Positions 33,290 to 41,537 of a stretch of DNA of 64,000 nucleotides are shown piece by piece. Position 1 is the first letter of the stretch; each line of letters opens with the position of its first letter. Below the pieces are notes generated by a model. That model had not been told where the DNA came from and made no database searches. It saw nothing but the letters and a program-made list of their open reading frames with translations. Origin of the DNA: Phycisphaerales bacterium (GTDB lineage Bacteria; Planctomycetota; Phycisphaerae; Phycisphaerales; UBA1924); contig JAVJNT010000002.1 of NCBI GenBank assembly GCA_040217175.1, forward strand, positions 248,001 through 312,000, written 5' to 3'. The translations under genes were made by a program, and so were the position numbers.

Positions 33290-34075
33290 TCACGCCGCCT
33301 CGCGGGCCGCGACGAATGCATCTCGCTGGGCCGGCGGCAGGAACGTCAGCAGCTTGCTCTCCACCACGCGGGGGTTGTCGCCGCTCTGGATCGACATCAC
33401 GCCGGTCACGATGATCGTCTTGACCAGCATTTCCTCGGCGTCCTTCGCAGCCAGCTTGTCGGCGATGGGAGACGCGAAGAGGTTCGCGATCAACGCGCCG
33501 TACAGCGTCGTGATGAGCGCCACCGCCATGCCCGGACCGATCTTGCTCGGGTCGTCCATGCTCTTGAGCATGAAGATCAGGCCCAGCAGCGTTCCGATCA
33601 TGCCGAACGCCGGCGCGTACTTGGCCAGCGCGTCGAGCACGGCCTTGCCGCTCTGATGCCGCTCGGTCAGCGCATCGAGCTCGGTCTCGAGGATCGTCTC
33701 GATCAGCTCCGGATCCGTCCCGTCGACGGCCATCTTGACGCCGCGCACGATGAAGGGGTCCTTCATCTCGCTCATCAGGTTCTCGAGGCTCAGGATGCCC
33801 TCGCGACGCGCGACCTCGGCGTACTTGACGAGCTCGGCGATCGTCTCGGCCGGGTCGCCCGTCTCGTTGAAGAACGACTTCTTGACCACGCCCACAAGGC
33901 CGGTGATTCTCGCAAGCGGGAAGGAAACGACGACCGCACCGGTCGCCCCGATGATCACCACGAAAACCGACGTCGGATCGACCAGTGCCATGATGTTGCC
34001 GCCGCCGCCGATCACCACGGCGATGGCGATCGCAACCACGGCGAGGACGAGCCCTACGACGGTTCCGATATCCAT
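33290..34075 (-). CDS. motA: Stator protein MotA/PomA
   Basis: 261-residue stator subunit with four membrane helices: about 5-25, 33-52, 150-172 and 180-203. The start MDIGTVVGLVLAVVAIAIAV at 34075 matches PomA-type proteins. Conserved are the cytoplasmic loop with the charged residues that contact FliG (KYAEVARREGILSLE and KMAVDGTDPELIETIL), and the TM3/TM4 blocks KYAPAFGMIGTLLGLI and ALITTLYGALIANLFASPIADKL (quoted in part). A candidate sigma28-type promoter lies 75-100 nt upstream, and motAB sits inside the structural cluster rather than with che genes. Confidence 0.95.
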   Translation of the reverse strand: MDIGTVVGLVLAVVAIAIAVVIGGGGNIMALVDPTSVFVVIIGATGAVVVSFPLARITGLVGVVKKSFFNETGDPAETIAELVKYAEVARREGILSLENLMSEMKDPFIVRGVKMAVDGTDPELIETILETELDALTERHQSGKAVLDALAKYAPAFGMIGTLLGLIFMLKSMDDPSKIGPGMAVALITTLYGALIANLFASPIADKLAAKDAEEMLVKTIIVTGVMSIQSGDNPRVVESKLLTFLPPAQRDAFVAAREAA

Positions 34076-34149
34076 GGGACGCTCGCTCCAACGGGGCACA
34101 TCGATCGGCGGCACGAGCCGCACACGTTCCCCATCTTCATCGTCGCGCC

Positions 34150-34176
34150 TTATCGACCGCTTGAGTCCAAGATTCG
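34150..34176 (-). promoter_or_regulatory. Candidate sigma28 (FliA/WhiG)-type promoter before motA
   Basis: On the minus strand, GTCGATAA (34157-34150) differs by one base from the consensus GCCGATAA, and CGAATCTT (34176-34169) lies 11 nt upstream, where a -35 TAAAGTTT would be expected; only about half of that element matches. It is in the 115-nt gap between flbD and motA, a place where a late-class promoter for stator genes makes sense. Confidence 0.4.
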
Positions 34177-34190
34177 GACCACGCCAGAAT

Positions 34191-34388
34191 TCACGTCGGC
34201 GGTAACAACCGACGCAGCAGCCGCCCGTACTCCACCGAACGCGTCACGACCTCGGCCATCGGCTCCTTCACCACGATGTGGTCGCCGCTCACCAGCGTGA
34301 TGGTCGTATCAGGGTTCTCTTCGATGGTCCGGATAAGCTCCGCGTTGAGCACGAACGCCTTGCCATTGAGCCTCGTGAGCGCGATCAT
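34191..34388 (-). CDS. flbD: FlbD family flagellar protein (SwrD-like)
   Basis: 65-residue protein of the small FlbD family found after flgE in Gram-positive-type operons; its Bacillus member SwrD raises motor torque. The family motif is clear: MIALTRLNGKAFVLNAELI, then TIEENPDTTITLVSGDHIVV and KEPMAEVVTRS. Size is normal. It should not be confused with the unrelated Caulobacter regulator also called FlbD. It sits 25 nt after flgE and just before motA, in keeping with a stator-related role. Confidence 0.93.
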   Translation of the reverse strand: MIALTRLNGKAFVLNAELIRTIEENPDTTITLVSGDHIVVKEPMAEVVTRSVEYGRLLRRLLPPT

Positions 34389-34412
34389 GCCGCCGACCTC
34401 CCTGGGGACGCA

Positions 34413-36176
34413 TTACCGCCCGAGCACGACGAGCTGCTGCAGGAGCTCGTCGGTCGTCCGGATCACGCGGGCATTCGCCGAGTAGCCGGTCTGGGCCAAA
34501 ATCAGCCCGATGAACTCGCGGCTCAGATCGATGTTGGACTCCTCGAGCTGTCCGCCCAGCGTGGCTCCGGTGCCGAAGCCGCCCGGCTCGGTGATCACCG
34601 CATCGCCGCTGTTCGGCCCGCTGCGGAAGAGGTTGTCTCCCGCGTCGGCGAGCCCCTGGGCGTTGGCGAACGTCGCCAGCGCGATCTGCCCGATCGGGCG
34701 ACTCAATCCGTTGGTGAACGAGCCGCTGATGATGCCGTCGGCTCCGATGCCGAATGCATTGAGCGTGCCCGCCGGTAGCCCGTCCTGATCGTCTACCGCG
34801 ATGCCCGACTCGCCCTCGCCCACGTCGAGCGCCTGCAAGCGCGACCCCTCGCCCTGGAACAAGAGGTCGAATGCGAGCGGCTGGCCCGCCCCAGTCGGCG
34901 CGCGATTCAGCACCACGCCCACGGGCTCGGCCTGCCGCAGGTTGCCGTTGGTGTCGAACTCGATGGTGCCCGTCGCCAGCGCCGTGCCGCCGGCCGCCTC
35001 ATCGCTCTCGACGTAGTAGCGCCAGGTCGTGCCGGCGTCGGTCTTGTTCTCCAATACCATCGTCAGGTCGGCCAGCACCAGGCTGCCCAAGGAGTCGTAC
35101 ACGAAGAACGGCGTGCGCTCCGATTCACCGTCCGCCTCGCGCGTCGTCTGCGTTGCAAACGGGTTGCGTCCGGTTGTCTCTCCGTTCTCGTCAAGCACGA
35201 CGAAGTCCCCGGTCTCGATGTCCAGGTCGTTCGCCGCGCCGCGATTGCCCACGATCTGGATCTGCCCGGTCGCCTCGTCGAGCGACACGCCCACCGCGCC
35301 CCCGCCGGGCTCCGGCTGGATGCCCAGGGAAGCGTTCAGGAATCCGATGAAGTCGCCGATGGTCGTCGCTGCGCCGATCGCCAGCGCCGCGATGGGCAGC
35401 GTTCGGCCACCCTTCTCCGCCCCACGGACCTGGACGCCATCACCCACGGTGGATTGCTCGCCGAGTTGCAGCGTCTGCCCCTCGAGGAACATCGCCGCCC
35501 CCGCGCCGCGCTGCGCCGGGTCTTCGAGCCCCACCAGCGGCGTATCGACCGTGAGCGGGGCGCCGTCGATCGAGGCGAGCCCCAGCCCGTCGCCGCCGGA
35601 CAGCACCGTCCGCGAGCCCTGCTGCGCTACTTCGCCACCCGCGTCGAGCACGCCGTCGAAGCGCACCGTCGACGTCGCCTCGGCGATCGTCAGCGATCCG
35701 AGCTCGATCTCGACGTCTTGGAGCTGGCCGCGCTGCACCTCGAAGCTGTCGTTGATGCCCCAGCCCTGCACACGCTCGCCGTTGAGCGTGACCAACTCGT
35801 TGTTCTCGTTCAGCGTGAACGCGCCGGCCCGGCCGTAGAAGCGCTCGTCTCCGCCACGCAGCACGAAGAAGCCCGCGCCGTCGATCGCTACGTCCGTGGG
35901 CACGCCGGTGGGCGAGATCGTGCCGCTGCCCATATCGCGCTGGATGCCGGCGATCTTCGTGCCGGTGCCCACTTGGTGCGGATTGGTCCCGCCCAGATCG
36001 GCCGACGGCTCGCTGCCGATGCTGAACGTCCGCGGGTTCTGGTTGGCCTGGTGCATCCGTGCACCCTTGAAGGCCGTCGTATTGACGTTCGCGATGTTGT
36101 TGCCGATGACGTCGAGCCGTCGCGTCTCGACGTTCAGCCCGCTCAGGCTGGAAAACAGGGCCGTGGTCGAAGCCAT
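34413..36176 (-). CDS. flgE: Flagellar hook protein FlgE
   Basis: 587-residue hook subunit. The N-terminal rod-type motif SLSGLNVETRRLDVIGNNIANVNTTAFK (about residues 10-37, quoted in part below 20 in key form NNIANVNTTAFK) and the C-terminal motif SREFIGLILAQTGYSANARVIRTTDELL are the FlgB/C/E/F/G signature. The central region is expanded relative to the 400-residue enteric FlgE, with repeated Thr/Asp/Gly-rich strands. Secretion is through the type III gate encoded downstream. FlgD, the TIGR02530-like protein and FliK, which control hook length and cap, are immediately upstream. Confidence 0.95.
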   Translation of the reverse strand: MASTTALFSSLSGLNVETRRLDVIGNNIANVNTTAFKGARMHQANQNPRTFSIGSEPSADLGGTNPHQVGTGTKIAGIQRDMGSGTISPTGVPTDVAIDGAGFFVLRGGDERFYGRAGAFTLNENNELVTLNGERVQGWGINDSFEVQRGQLQDVEIELGSLTIAEATSTVRFDGVLDAGGEVAQQGSRTVLSGGDGLGLASIDGAPLTVDTPLVGLEDPAQRGAGAAMFLEGQTLQLGEQSTVGDGVQVRGAEKGGRTLPIAALAIGAATTIGDFIGFLNASLGIQPEPGGGAVGVSLDEATGQIQIVGNRGAANDLDIETGDFVVLDENGETTGRNPFATQTTREADGESERTPFFVYDSLGSLVLADLTMVLENKTDAGTTWRYYVESDEAAGGTALATGTIEFDTNGNLRQAEPVGVVLNRAPTGAGQPLAFDLLFQGEGSRLQALDVGEGESGIAVDDQDGLPAGTLNAFGIGADGIISGSFTNGLSRPIGQIALATFANAQGLADAGDNLFRSGPNSGDAVITEPGGFGTGATLGGQLEESNIDLSREFIGLILAQTGYSANARVIRTTDELLQQLVVLGR

Positions 36177-36220
36177 GGGTCACGTTCCTTCGCGCCGCGT
36201 TTGAATCGCGACGATTGTTC

Positions 36221-36664
36221 CTACGAAATCGGGGCGCCACCCGGGGCCAGCTGCCGCAGCAGCGCGTCGCCGCTGGCCGCACTTGCCTCGCCTGACCCGG
36301 CCGACAACACAACGTCGACGTCGGTCATCATCGCGCTGTCGGCCGGCGTGCTCGCGAGCGCCGTGCGGCTCTCGACGTCGAGCCTGATCACCATGCCGTC
36401 CATCAGCACCGCCGCGGTCTGGGCGCCCTGCGCTTCGGCGACGTCGGCCGCGTACGACAACCGCTCGAGCTGATCCGCGCTCAGGTCGACGCCGAGCTCG
36501 GCGCCCGACACAACGACGCGACCACTCCCCAGCTTCCCGCTGCGAGCGGCATCGAGCGCGTCCTGGAATCCAGCACCATCAGGGGCCTTCTCGCCTCCAC
36601 CCAGGCCAAGCAGCCTCGTGCCGAGGCCAACCAGACTCAGCAGGTCGAGCGGCGTACCGGTCAT
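36221..36664 (-). CDS. TIGR02530/PF12611-like flagellar operon protein
   Basis: 147-residue protein found between flgD and flgE, the position of the TIGR02530 flagellar operon family of Bacilli and Clostridia. Similarity is in the core LSADQLERLSYAADVAEAQG, VLMDGMVIRLDVESRTAL and MMTDVDVVLSAG, which parallel the family's S-EQL-RL, VLMD-VA-IVSV-NRT and NIDS motifs. The usual FSKHAQERL start of the core is not conserved. The function of the family is unknown. ATG 36664 overlaps the flgD stop (ATGA). Confidence 0.75.
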   Translation of the reverse strand: MTGTPLDLLSLVGLGTRLLGLGGGEKAPDGAGFQDALDAARSGKLGSGRVVVSGAELGVDLSADQLERLSYAADVAEAQGAQTAAVLMDGMVIRLDVESRTALASTPADSAMMTDVDVVLSAGSGEASAASGDALLRQLAPGGAPIS

Positions 36665-37083
36665 GGCAGCAGCTCCGCGTACTCGCCCACGCCCGTCAGC
36701 CGATCGAGCGGCAGCGTCGAGCCATCCTGCAGCAGCAGCGTCGGCGCGCCATCACGCGTGCGCACGGCGGCCACTGTACCCACGATCGTCTGGTCCGCTT
36801 CATCGATGCCCTCGACACGACGCCCGACCATCGACGTCGCGCTCGCCAGACGATTGTCCGTCACGAGCGACTCGAGCTTCTCGGTCAGTTGCAGGTCGCT
36901 CTCGATCGATCGCACGCTCGAGAGCTGCTGCACCAACGCATTCGTGTCGTTGGGCGCCAGGGGGTCCTGGGCCTGCAGTTCCGCGAGGATGATGCCCAGG
37001 AACTCCTGGGAATCGAGCTCGCCCATGCGATTGGTCTGAGTCGCGCCCGAGGCAAGCCCCGAGCCGGCGGAAATAGCGCTCAT
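36661..37083 (-). CDS. flgD: Flagellar hook capping protein FlgD (short form)
   Basis: 140-residue hook scaffold/cap protein. The N-terminal part is conserved (LDSQEFLGIILAELQAQDPLAPNDTNALVQQLSS, key part FLGIILAELQAQDPLAPND), followed by SMVGRRVEGID and a short C-terminal beta segment. It lacks the large Ig/Tudor domain of enteric FlgD and has the same length as the Bacillus protein. ATG 37083 is preferred over GTG 37092 because GGAG lies eight bases upstream. It is needed to polymerise FlgE outside the cell. Confidence 0.93.
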   Translation of the reverse strand: MSAISAGSGLASGATQTNRMGELDSQEFLGIILAELQAQDPLAPNDTNALVQQLSSVRSIESDLQLTEKLESLVTDNRLASATSMVGRRVEGIDEADQTIVGTVAAVRTRDGAPTLLLQDGSTLPLDRLTGVGEYAELLP

Positions 37084-37120
37084 GCGACGCACTCCGGGAG
37101 CACACGAAGCCGGGCCATGC

Positions 37121-38278
37121 CTACGCGATGGCGTTCAGCCTCACCGTTCCCAACGCCCGCCAGGGCTCCGCCCCGGCGACCGCCAGCCCGTCATCATCTC
37201 GCGTCGCTCCGCGCCGCGACCCGCCGTCCGCCCCGTCGCCATCGGACGATCCTCGCCCGTCACGTTCGCCGGCAAACGCTTGGCCATCCTGGCCCCCATC
37301 GGCTCCGCCGTCGCGATCCATCGCAAGCCGCGTACCAGCCTGCGTCGGCTCCTCGATCAGCCTCACGTCGATCCGCTCGACCGTCAGCCCGCGCGACTCG
37401 AGCTGCTGCCGCAGCACGTCGCGCGAGCCCTCCAGCATTCGCTGCGCCTCGGCGTGCCGTGCCTCGAACGTCGCGGTCACCTGGTTCTGCTGCACCTGCA
37501 CGCGCACGCTGAGCTGGCCCAGGTTCTCCGGACGGAGCCGGAGCGTGACCTCGCCGTTGCCCGAGCGCAGCGCCTGCGCCAGGCCGCGACCGACCTGGGC
37601 CTGGAACGCCTTCTCGAAGCGCAGCGTCTGGTCGGCGCGCTGCGGCACGCTCGGTGCACGCCCGCGGGCCGCGCCACCCTGCGGCCCGCGAGCGGCGTCC
37701 ACGGTGCCCACTTGCGAGCTCTGTACACCCGCGCGGGCGCCGGCCGCGACCGCGGTCGAAGCGGTCGAGACCGAGGCAGCAACTGCCTGGGCACGCTGCT
37801 GCACGACTGCGTGCTCCGGAGTCGAACGCTGCTCGCCGCGTGATATCTGATCACCTGACGGTTGCGGCGGATCTTGCGGCACCGGCTGGTTCTCGAACTG
37901 AGAGCGAGCAGCCATCGCAGGGTCGTGCGTGGAGGCTCGGACCTCGGCCGCGGGCGTCTGCGGGCCATTGGTCGGCCGCGTCGCCTCGCTGACCAGTTGC
38001 TCCAGCCGACCGCGCGGTTCCTGCGCCCCTTGTCCGAGATTTTGCGCGGTCTGGCGCGGTTGCTGCCGGTTCTCGCGTGCGTCCTGGGCGTTCCACTCGG
38101 CCGCCGAGTCGTTACGCGCTTCGCCGCGCACGATGCCGGCCTCGCCCGCCTGCAGCGCGCCCAGCAGCATGCCAAAGGTCGCCGCATCGCCCTGTACGCG
38201 TACCTCGCGCTCCTTCGCGGAGCGCTGCGGACGCTCGGCGTCAGGGACCTTCGGGCTGAGCTGGACCTGCTGCTGCAT
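37121..38278 (-). CDS. fliK: Flagellar hook-length control protein FliK
   Basis: 385-residue secreted ruler protein. The N-terminal two thirds are Gln/Arg/Ala-rich and variable, as usual. The C-terminal FliK domain is recognisable at about 235-320: GNGEVTLRLRPENLGQLSVR and VTATFEARHAEAQRMLEGSR, ending with LESRGLTVERIDVRL. It is followed by a Gly/Asp-rich tail. The domain should contact FlhB to switch export specificity. It overlaps the upstream YlxF/MotE-like gene by 38 nt. Confidence 0.92.
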   Translation of the reverse strand: MQQQVQLSPKVPDAERPQRSAKEREVRVQGDAATFGMLLGALQAGEAGIVRGEARNDSAAEWNAQDARENRQQPRQTAQNLGQGAQEPRGRLEQLVSEATRPTNGPQTPAAEVRASTHDPAMAARSQFENQPVPQDPPQPSGDQISRGEQRSTPEHAVVQQRAQAVAASVSTASTAVAAGARAGVQSSQVGTVDAARGPQGGAARGRAPSVPQRADQTLRFEKAFQAQVGRGLAQALRSGNGEVTLRLRPENLGQLSVRVQVQQNQVTATFEARHAEAQRMLEGSRDVLRQQLESRGLTVERIDVRLIEEPTQAGTRLAMDRDGGADGGQDGQAFAGERDGRGSSDGDGADGGSRRGATRDDDGLAVAGAEPWRALGTVRLNAIA

Positions 38279-38996
38279 CGGCGACCTCCGGCGCTACGCC
38301 GTCCGTTCGCAGTCGCTCCAGCAAAACCGCGGCCAACGAGGCGTCGTTCTTCTCGAACTCGGCCATCACCTTGTTCCGCTGCCGGCCATCCATCGACCGC
38401 AGGTACTCCACCACCATCGCACGGCCGTCGAGCTCGCCCTCGGCGGGCTCGGCCTGCCCGTCCCACATCGCCATCAACACGTTGTGCGCCGACGGGGCGC
38501 GTAGGCCCTGCAGCGTGTCAACGGCGGTACGGAATTGCTCCTGGCCGAGCAACTGATCCCGCTCGGCGATGCGTGCCTCGAACGCCTCTCGCTGCATCTC
38601 GATGGCCTGCGCAAGCCGATCGGTCTCCTGCCGCTCGCGGGCGAGCAGGTCCCGCAAGTCTTCCAGCTCGCGCATGGCCCGCGTCATACGCTGGTCGGCC
38701 GCCATCGCCGCTTCCTGCTGCAGGCGAACGAGCTCATCGGCCGTCATGGGCGAGGTCATCAGCGTGTTCACGCGGTCGCGGAGCTCTTCGACCTCCTGCT
38801 GGCGCGCTTCCTCTTCCGCGGTCTCAGCCGCCAGGCGAGCCTGCCGCTCTTCGCCCGTCTCGGCCAGCACCTGCCTCAGAGACTCGAATCGCTCCTGGTC
38901 GAGCCGCCCGGTCATGCCCAGCCAGCCGGCGAACGCCCCGATCGCAATCAGGTTCGCGATCGCCAGCACCGACGCGATGGTCCACAGGTTCCGCAT
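38241..38996 (-). CDS. YlxF/MotE-like flagellar protein (COG3334 type)
   Basis: 251-residue protein with an N-terminal membrane helix (about 5-27, IASVLAIANLIAIGAFAGWLG), a long charged coiled coil (about 45-165) and a C-terminal helical segment VVEYLRSMDGRQRNKVMAEF with AAVLLERLRTDG, similar to MgtE_N-type repeats. This architecture and the place between fliJ and fliK match Bacillus YlxF and the MotE group, which in some bacteria helps stator protein MotB/MotC. The exact function here is unknown. Confidence 0.75.
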   Translation of the reverse strand: MRNLWTIASVLAIANLIAIGAFAGWLGMTGRLDQERFESLRQVLAETGEERQARLAAETAEEEARQQEVEELRDRVNTLMTSPMTADELVRLQQEAAMAADQRMTRAMRELEDLRDLLARERQETDRLAQAIEMQREAFEARIAERDQLLGQEQFRTAVDTLQGLRAPSAHNVLMAMWDGQAEPAEGELDGRAMVVEYLRSMDGRQRNKVMAEFEKNDASLAAVLLERLRTDGVAPEVADAAAGPAQPEGP

Positions 38997-38999
38997 CGT

Positions 39000-39458
39000 C
39001 TAGCCCTCCGCCGCGCCCGCGTGCCCGCGACGCATGACCGCAAGGTCGTCCAGTTCCTGCCGCTCGGCCTTCTCGAGCTCGGCCACCCACGCCCGATGCC
39101 GCCGCTCGCGCAGCCGTTCGATAGCCTCGCGGCGCACCGCTGCCTCGCGCAGCAACTCGCGCGCCCGGTCGACGCGCTTCTGCACGCCCGCCAGCTTTAC
39201 CGCCAGCGATCGAGCCCTTCGATCGGCCCCGAGCTCTCCCGCCACGTGCTCCCGCAGCGATCGGGCCGATACGCGTCCGACCATGAGCGACCGCGAGACC
39301 TCCCGCTCTGCCTCGACCGTCGCACGAAGTTTGGCGATCTCGGCTTCGATGTCGCTGCGCTCGCGCTGCACCGACGCCAGCAGCGCCTGAGCGTTACGCT
39401 CGTCGCGTCGCCGCTGCTCCAGCACCGCCTGCAACTCGAACACGAACCGCCGCGTCAC
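39000..39458 (-). CDS. fliJ: Flagellar export protein FliJ
   Basis: 152-residue coiled-coil protein, the central stalk of the FliI ATPase. It begins RRFVFELQAVLEQRRRDERNAQ, typical of FliJ, and continues as one long alternation of Glu, Arg and Ala in heptads to about residue 135. There is no globular domain. Identification rests on the N-terminus, coiled coil and its place between fliI and the YlxF-like gene with gaps of only 3 nt on both sides. Confidence 0.9.
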   Translation of the reverse strand: MTRRFVFELQAVLEQRRRDERNAQALLASVQRERSDIEAEIAKLRATVEAEREVSRSLMVGRVSARSLREHVAGELGADRRARSLAVKLAGVQKRVDRARELLREAAVRREAIERLRERRHRAWVAELEKAERQELDDLAVMRRGHAGAAEG

Positions 39459-39461
39459 GCC

Positions 39462-40817
39462 TTAGCCTCCCGTGCCCAGCTTCTTCGAGATTTCCTCGCC
39501 CAGGGCAAGCAGTCGCTGCCGGGCCTCGTCGAACGCGCCGGCATCGTCCACCGTTTGCTGCAAGAGCCCATCGATCGCCGGCATGAGCTCGATCGCCGCG
39601 TCGACCTCGACGCTCGAGCCCTTGGCGTACGCGCCGATCCGGATCAGGTCCTCGGACTTCGCGTACGCCGCCAGCAGCCGGACCACCAGCTCGCGGGCCC
39701 GTGCATGCTCGTCGTCCATCAGCCGCGTCGCGAGCCGGCTGACCGAACCGAGCACGTCGACCGCAGGGTAGTGCCCGCGCGTTGCCAGCTCGCGCGAGAG
39801 CAGTACGTGGCCATCGAGCACGCCGCGCACCGCGTCGGACACCGGCTCGTTGAAGTCGTCGCCCTCGACGAGCACCGTATACATGCCCGTGATCGATCCG
39901 ACCCGCCCGTCGTCCAGTTCCACGGCTCCGGCGCGCTCGAGCATCGACGCCATCTGCGCGAAGACGCCGGGCGTGTAGCCACGGCTTGTCGGTGGCTCGC
40001 CCGCGGCAAGCCCGATCTGTCGCAACGCGTGGGCGTACCGCGTCAGCGAGTCCATCACCAGCAGAACGCTTCGGCCCAGATCGCGGAAGTGCTCGGCCAC
40101 GGCGCATGCCGAACGCGCCGCTCGCGCGCGCACCAGCGGCGATTCGTCCGCCGTTGCGCACACGACGACGCTGCGCTCCAGGCCGCGCTCGCCGAGCGCA
40201 TCTTCGATGAACTCCCGCACCTCGCGGCCGCGCTCACCGATGAGCGCCACGACTACGACGTCCGCGTCGGTCTGCCGCGTGATCTGTCCGAGCAGCGTGC
40301 TCTTGCCGACGCCCGGCCCCGCGAAGATGCCCATCCGCTGTCCGCGGCCGATGGTCGCCATCAGGTCGATCGATCGCACGCCGGTCCTCAGCGGCGCGTT
40401 GATCGGCTCGCGAGACATCGGCCCAACGCGCATCGCATCGAGCGGCGCCCAGCCCTGCTCGCGCGGCGCGGGCCGACCGTCCAGCGGCCGGCCCATCGCG
40501 TCGATCACCCGCCCGAGCAACCCGGGCCCGACCGCCACGCTCGCCCACGCTTGCAAGCCTTCGACGGCGTCGCCTGCGCGGATGCCCTCGCCCCGGCCCA
40601 TGAGCATCACGATCGCTCGCTCGTCGGCCAGGCCCACGATCTCGCCGAGTTGCTCGCCACCCCCGGCCAGGGAGGTACGCACGCGCACGACCGAGCCGAC
40701 CGGCATCGCCAGCCCGCTTACCAGCAGCGTCGCGCCGCGCAGCGCCGACACCCGGCCCGACACGCCCATCGGGATCGTCGCATCGAGCGCGACGCCCGCC
40801 CGTTCCAGTACGCTCAC
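39462..40817 (-). CDS. fliI: Flagellar export ATPase FliI
   Basis: 451-residue hexameric ATPase energising flagellar export. Motifs are the P-loop GIFAGPGVGKSTLLGQI, VVVALIGERGREVREFIED, Walker B VLLVMDSLTRYAHA and the family-specific GEPPTSRGYTPGVFA. The N-terminal beta domain and C-terminal helical domain are of normal length. The start GTG/ATG region overlaps fliH by 4 nt, so the ATPase and its negative regulator are translated together. Confidence 0.97.
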   Translation of the reverse strand: MSVLERAGVALDATIPMGVSGRVSALRGATLLVSGLAMPVGSVVRVRTSLAGGGEQLGEIVGLADERAIVMLMGRGEGIRAGDAVEGLQAWASVAVGPGLLGRVIDAMGRPLDGRPAPREQGWAPLDAMRVGPMSREPINAPLRTGVRSIDLMATIGRGQRMGIFAGPGVGKSTLLGQITRQTDADVVVVALIGERGREVREFIEDALGERGLERSVVVCATADESPLVRARAARSACAVAEHFRDLGRSVLLVMDSLTRYAHALRQIGLAAGEPPTSRGYTPGVFAQMASMLERAGAVELDDGRVGSITGMYTVLVEGDDFNEPVSDAVRGVLDGHVLLSRELATRGHYPAVDVLGSVSRLATRLMDDEHARARELVVRLLAAYAKSEDLIRIGAYAKGSSVEVDAAIELMPAIDGLLQQTVDDAGAFDEARQRLLALGEEISKKLGTGG

Positions 40818-41518
40818 GACGACTCGCCCGGCAGGAGCGCACCGACGATGCGTTCGAGCTGCGTCTCGATGGTCCCGTCGATGCGCGACTCGTCTGCCTC
40901 GACGATCACCGAGCCGTGCGACAGCGCCTCGTCCTCGACGAGTTCCACGCTCGCCGACTCACCCAGCCGATCGGCGAACGCCGGCATCGCCTCGCGCACG
41001 GCTCGGGCATCCGTCGGCGATACTCGTACGCGGAGGCGGCCTGGTCGCATCGCGAGCCCGATGGCTTCCCCGAGTTGCCGCGCCGCGGCCTGCTCGTCGA
41101 CCTCGATCGCACGCTTCGCGACACGTTCGCCAAGCTTCACGGCCAACGACACCACGCCGCGCTCCGCCTCGGAGTGCAGCGCATCCCGCCGTTTCTCAAA
41201 GGCTGCAAGCGCTTCTTGCCATGCCGCCTCCAGCCGCTGGAACACCGGCTGCTGCGACGTCAGCGCGGCTGCGCGGCCGTCCTCGTGGCCCTTCGAACGG
41301 CCTTCTTCCAGGCCCCTCTCGAGCCCCTCGGCGTGTCCCTGCTCGACGGCGCCGGAGATCAACCGCTCCCGTTCGGCCTTGGCCTCTTCGATGATCCGAT
41401 CGGCCTCGCGGCGCGCACGATCCACCATCGCTTCGCCCTGCCGCGCCAGGTCGCCAAGGTCGAGCACGACCGCCTCGCGCGCGATCGTCGCCGCATCGGC
41501 ACGCGGGATCATCGGCAT
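40814..41518 (-). CDS. fliH: Flagellar assembly protein FliH
   Basis: 234-residue regulator that links FliI to the C ring. The N-terminal half is a charged helix (VDRARREADRIIEEAKAERE, then a Gly-spaced HAEGLERGLEEGRSKGHEDG segment resembling the GxxxG repeats of FliH). The C-terminal half (VSLAVKLGERVAKRAIEVDE and LRVRVSPTDARAV) is the V-ATPase E-subunit-like domain. Low sequence conservation is normal; position before fliI supports the call. Confidence 0.92.
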   Translation of the reverse strand: MPMIPRADAATIAREAVVLDLGDLARQGEAMVDRARREADRIIEEAKAERERLISGAVEQGHAEGLERGLEEGRSKGHEDGRAAALTSQQPVFQRLEAAWQEALAAFEKRRDALHSEAERGVVSLAVKLGERVAKRAIEVDEQAAARQLGEAIGLAMRPGRLRVRVSPTDARAVREAMPAFADRLGESASVELVEDEALSHGSVIVEADESRIDGTIETQLERIVGALLPGESS

Positions 41519-41537
41519 GGGAGCGCCTCCGTCACCG

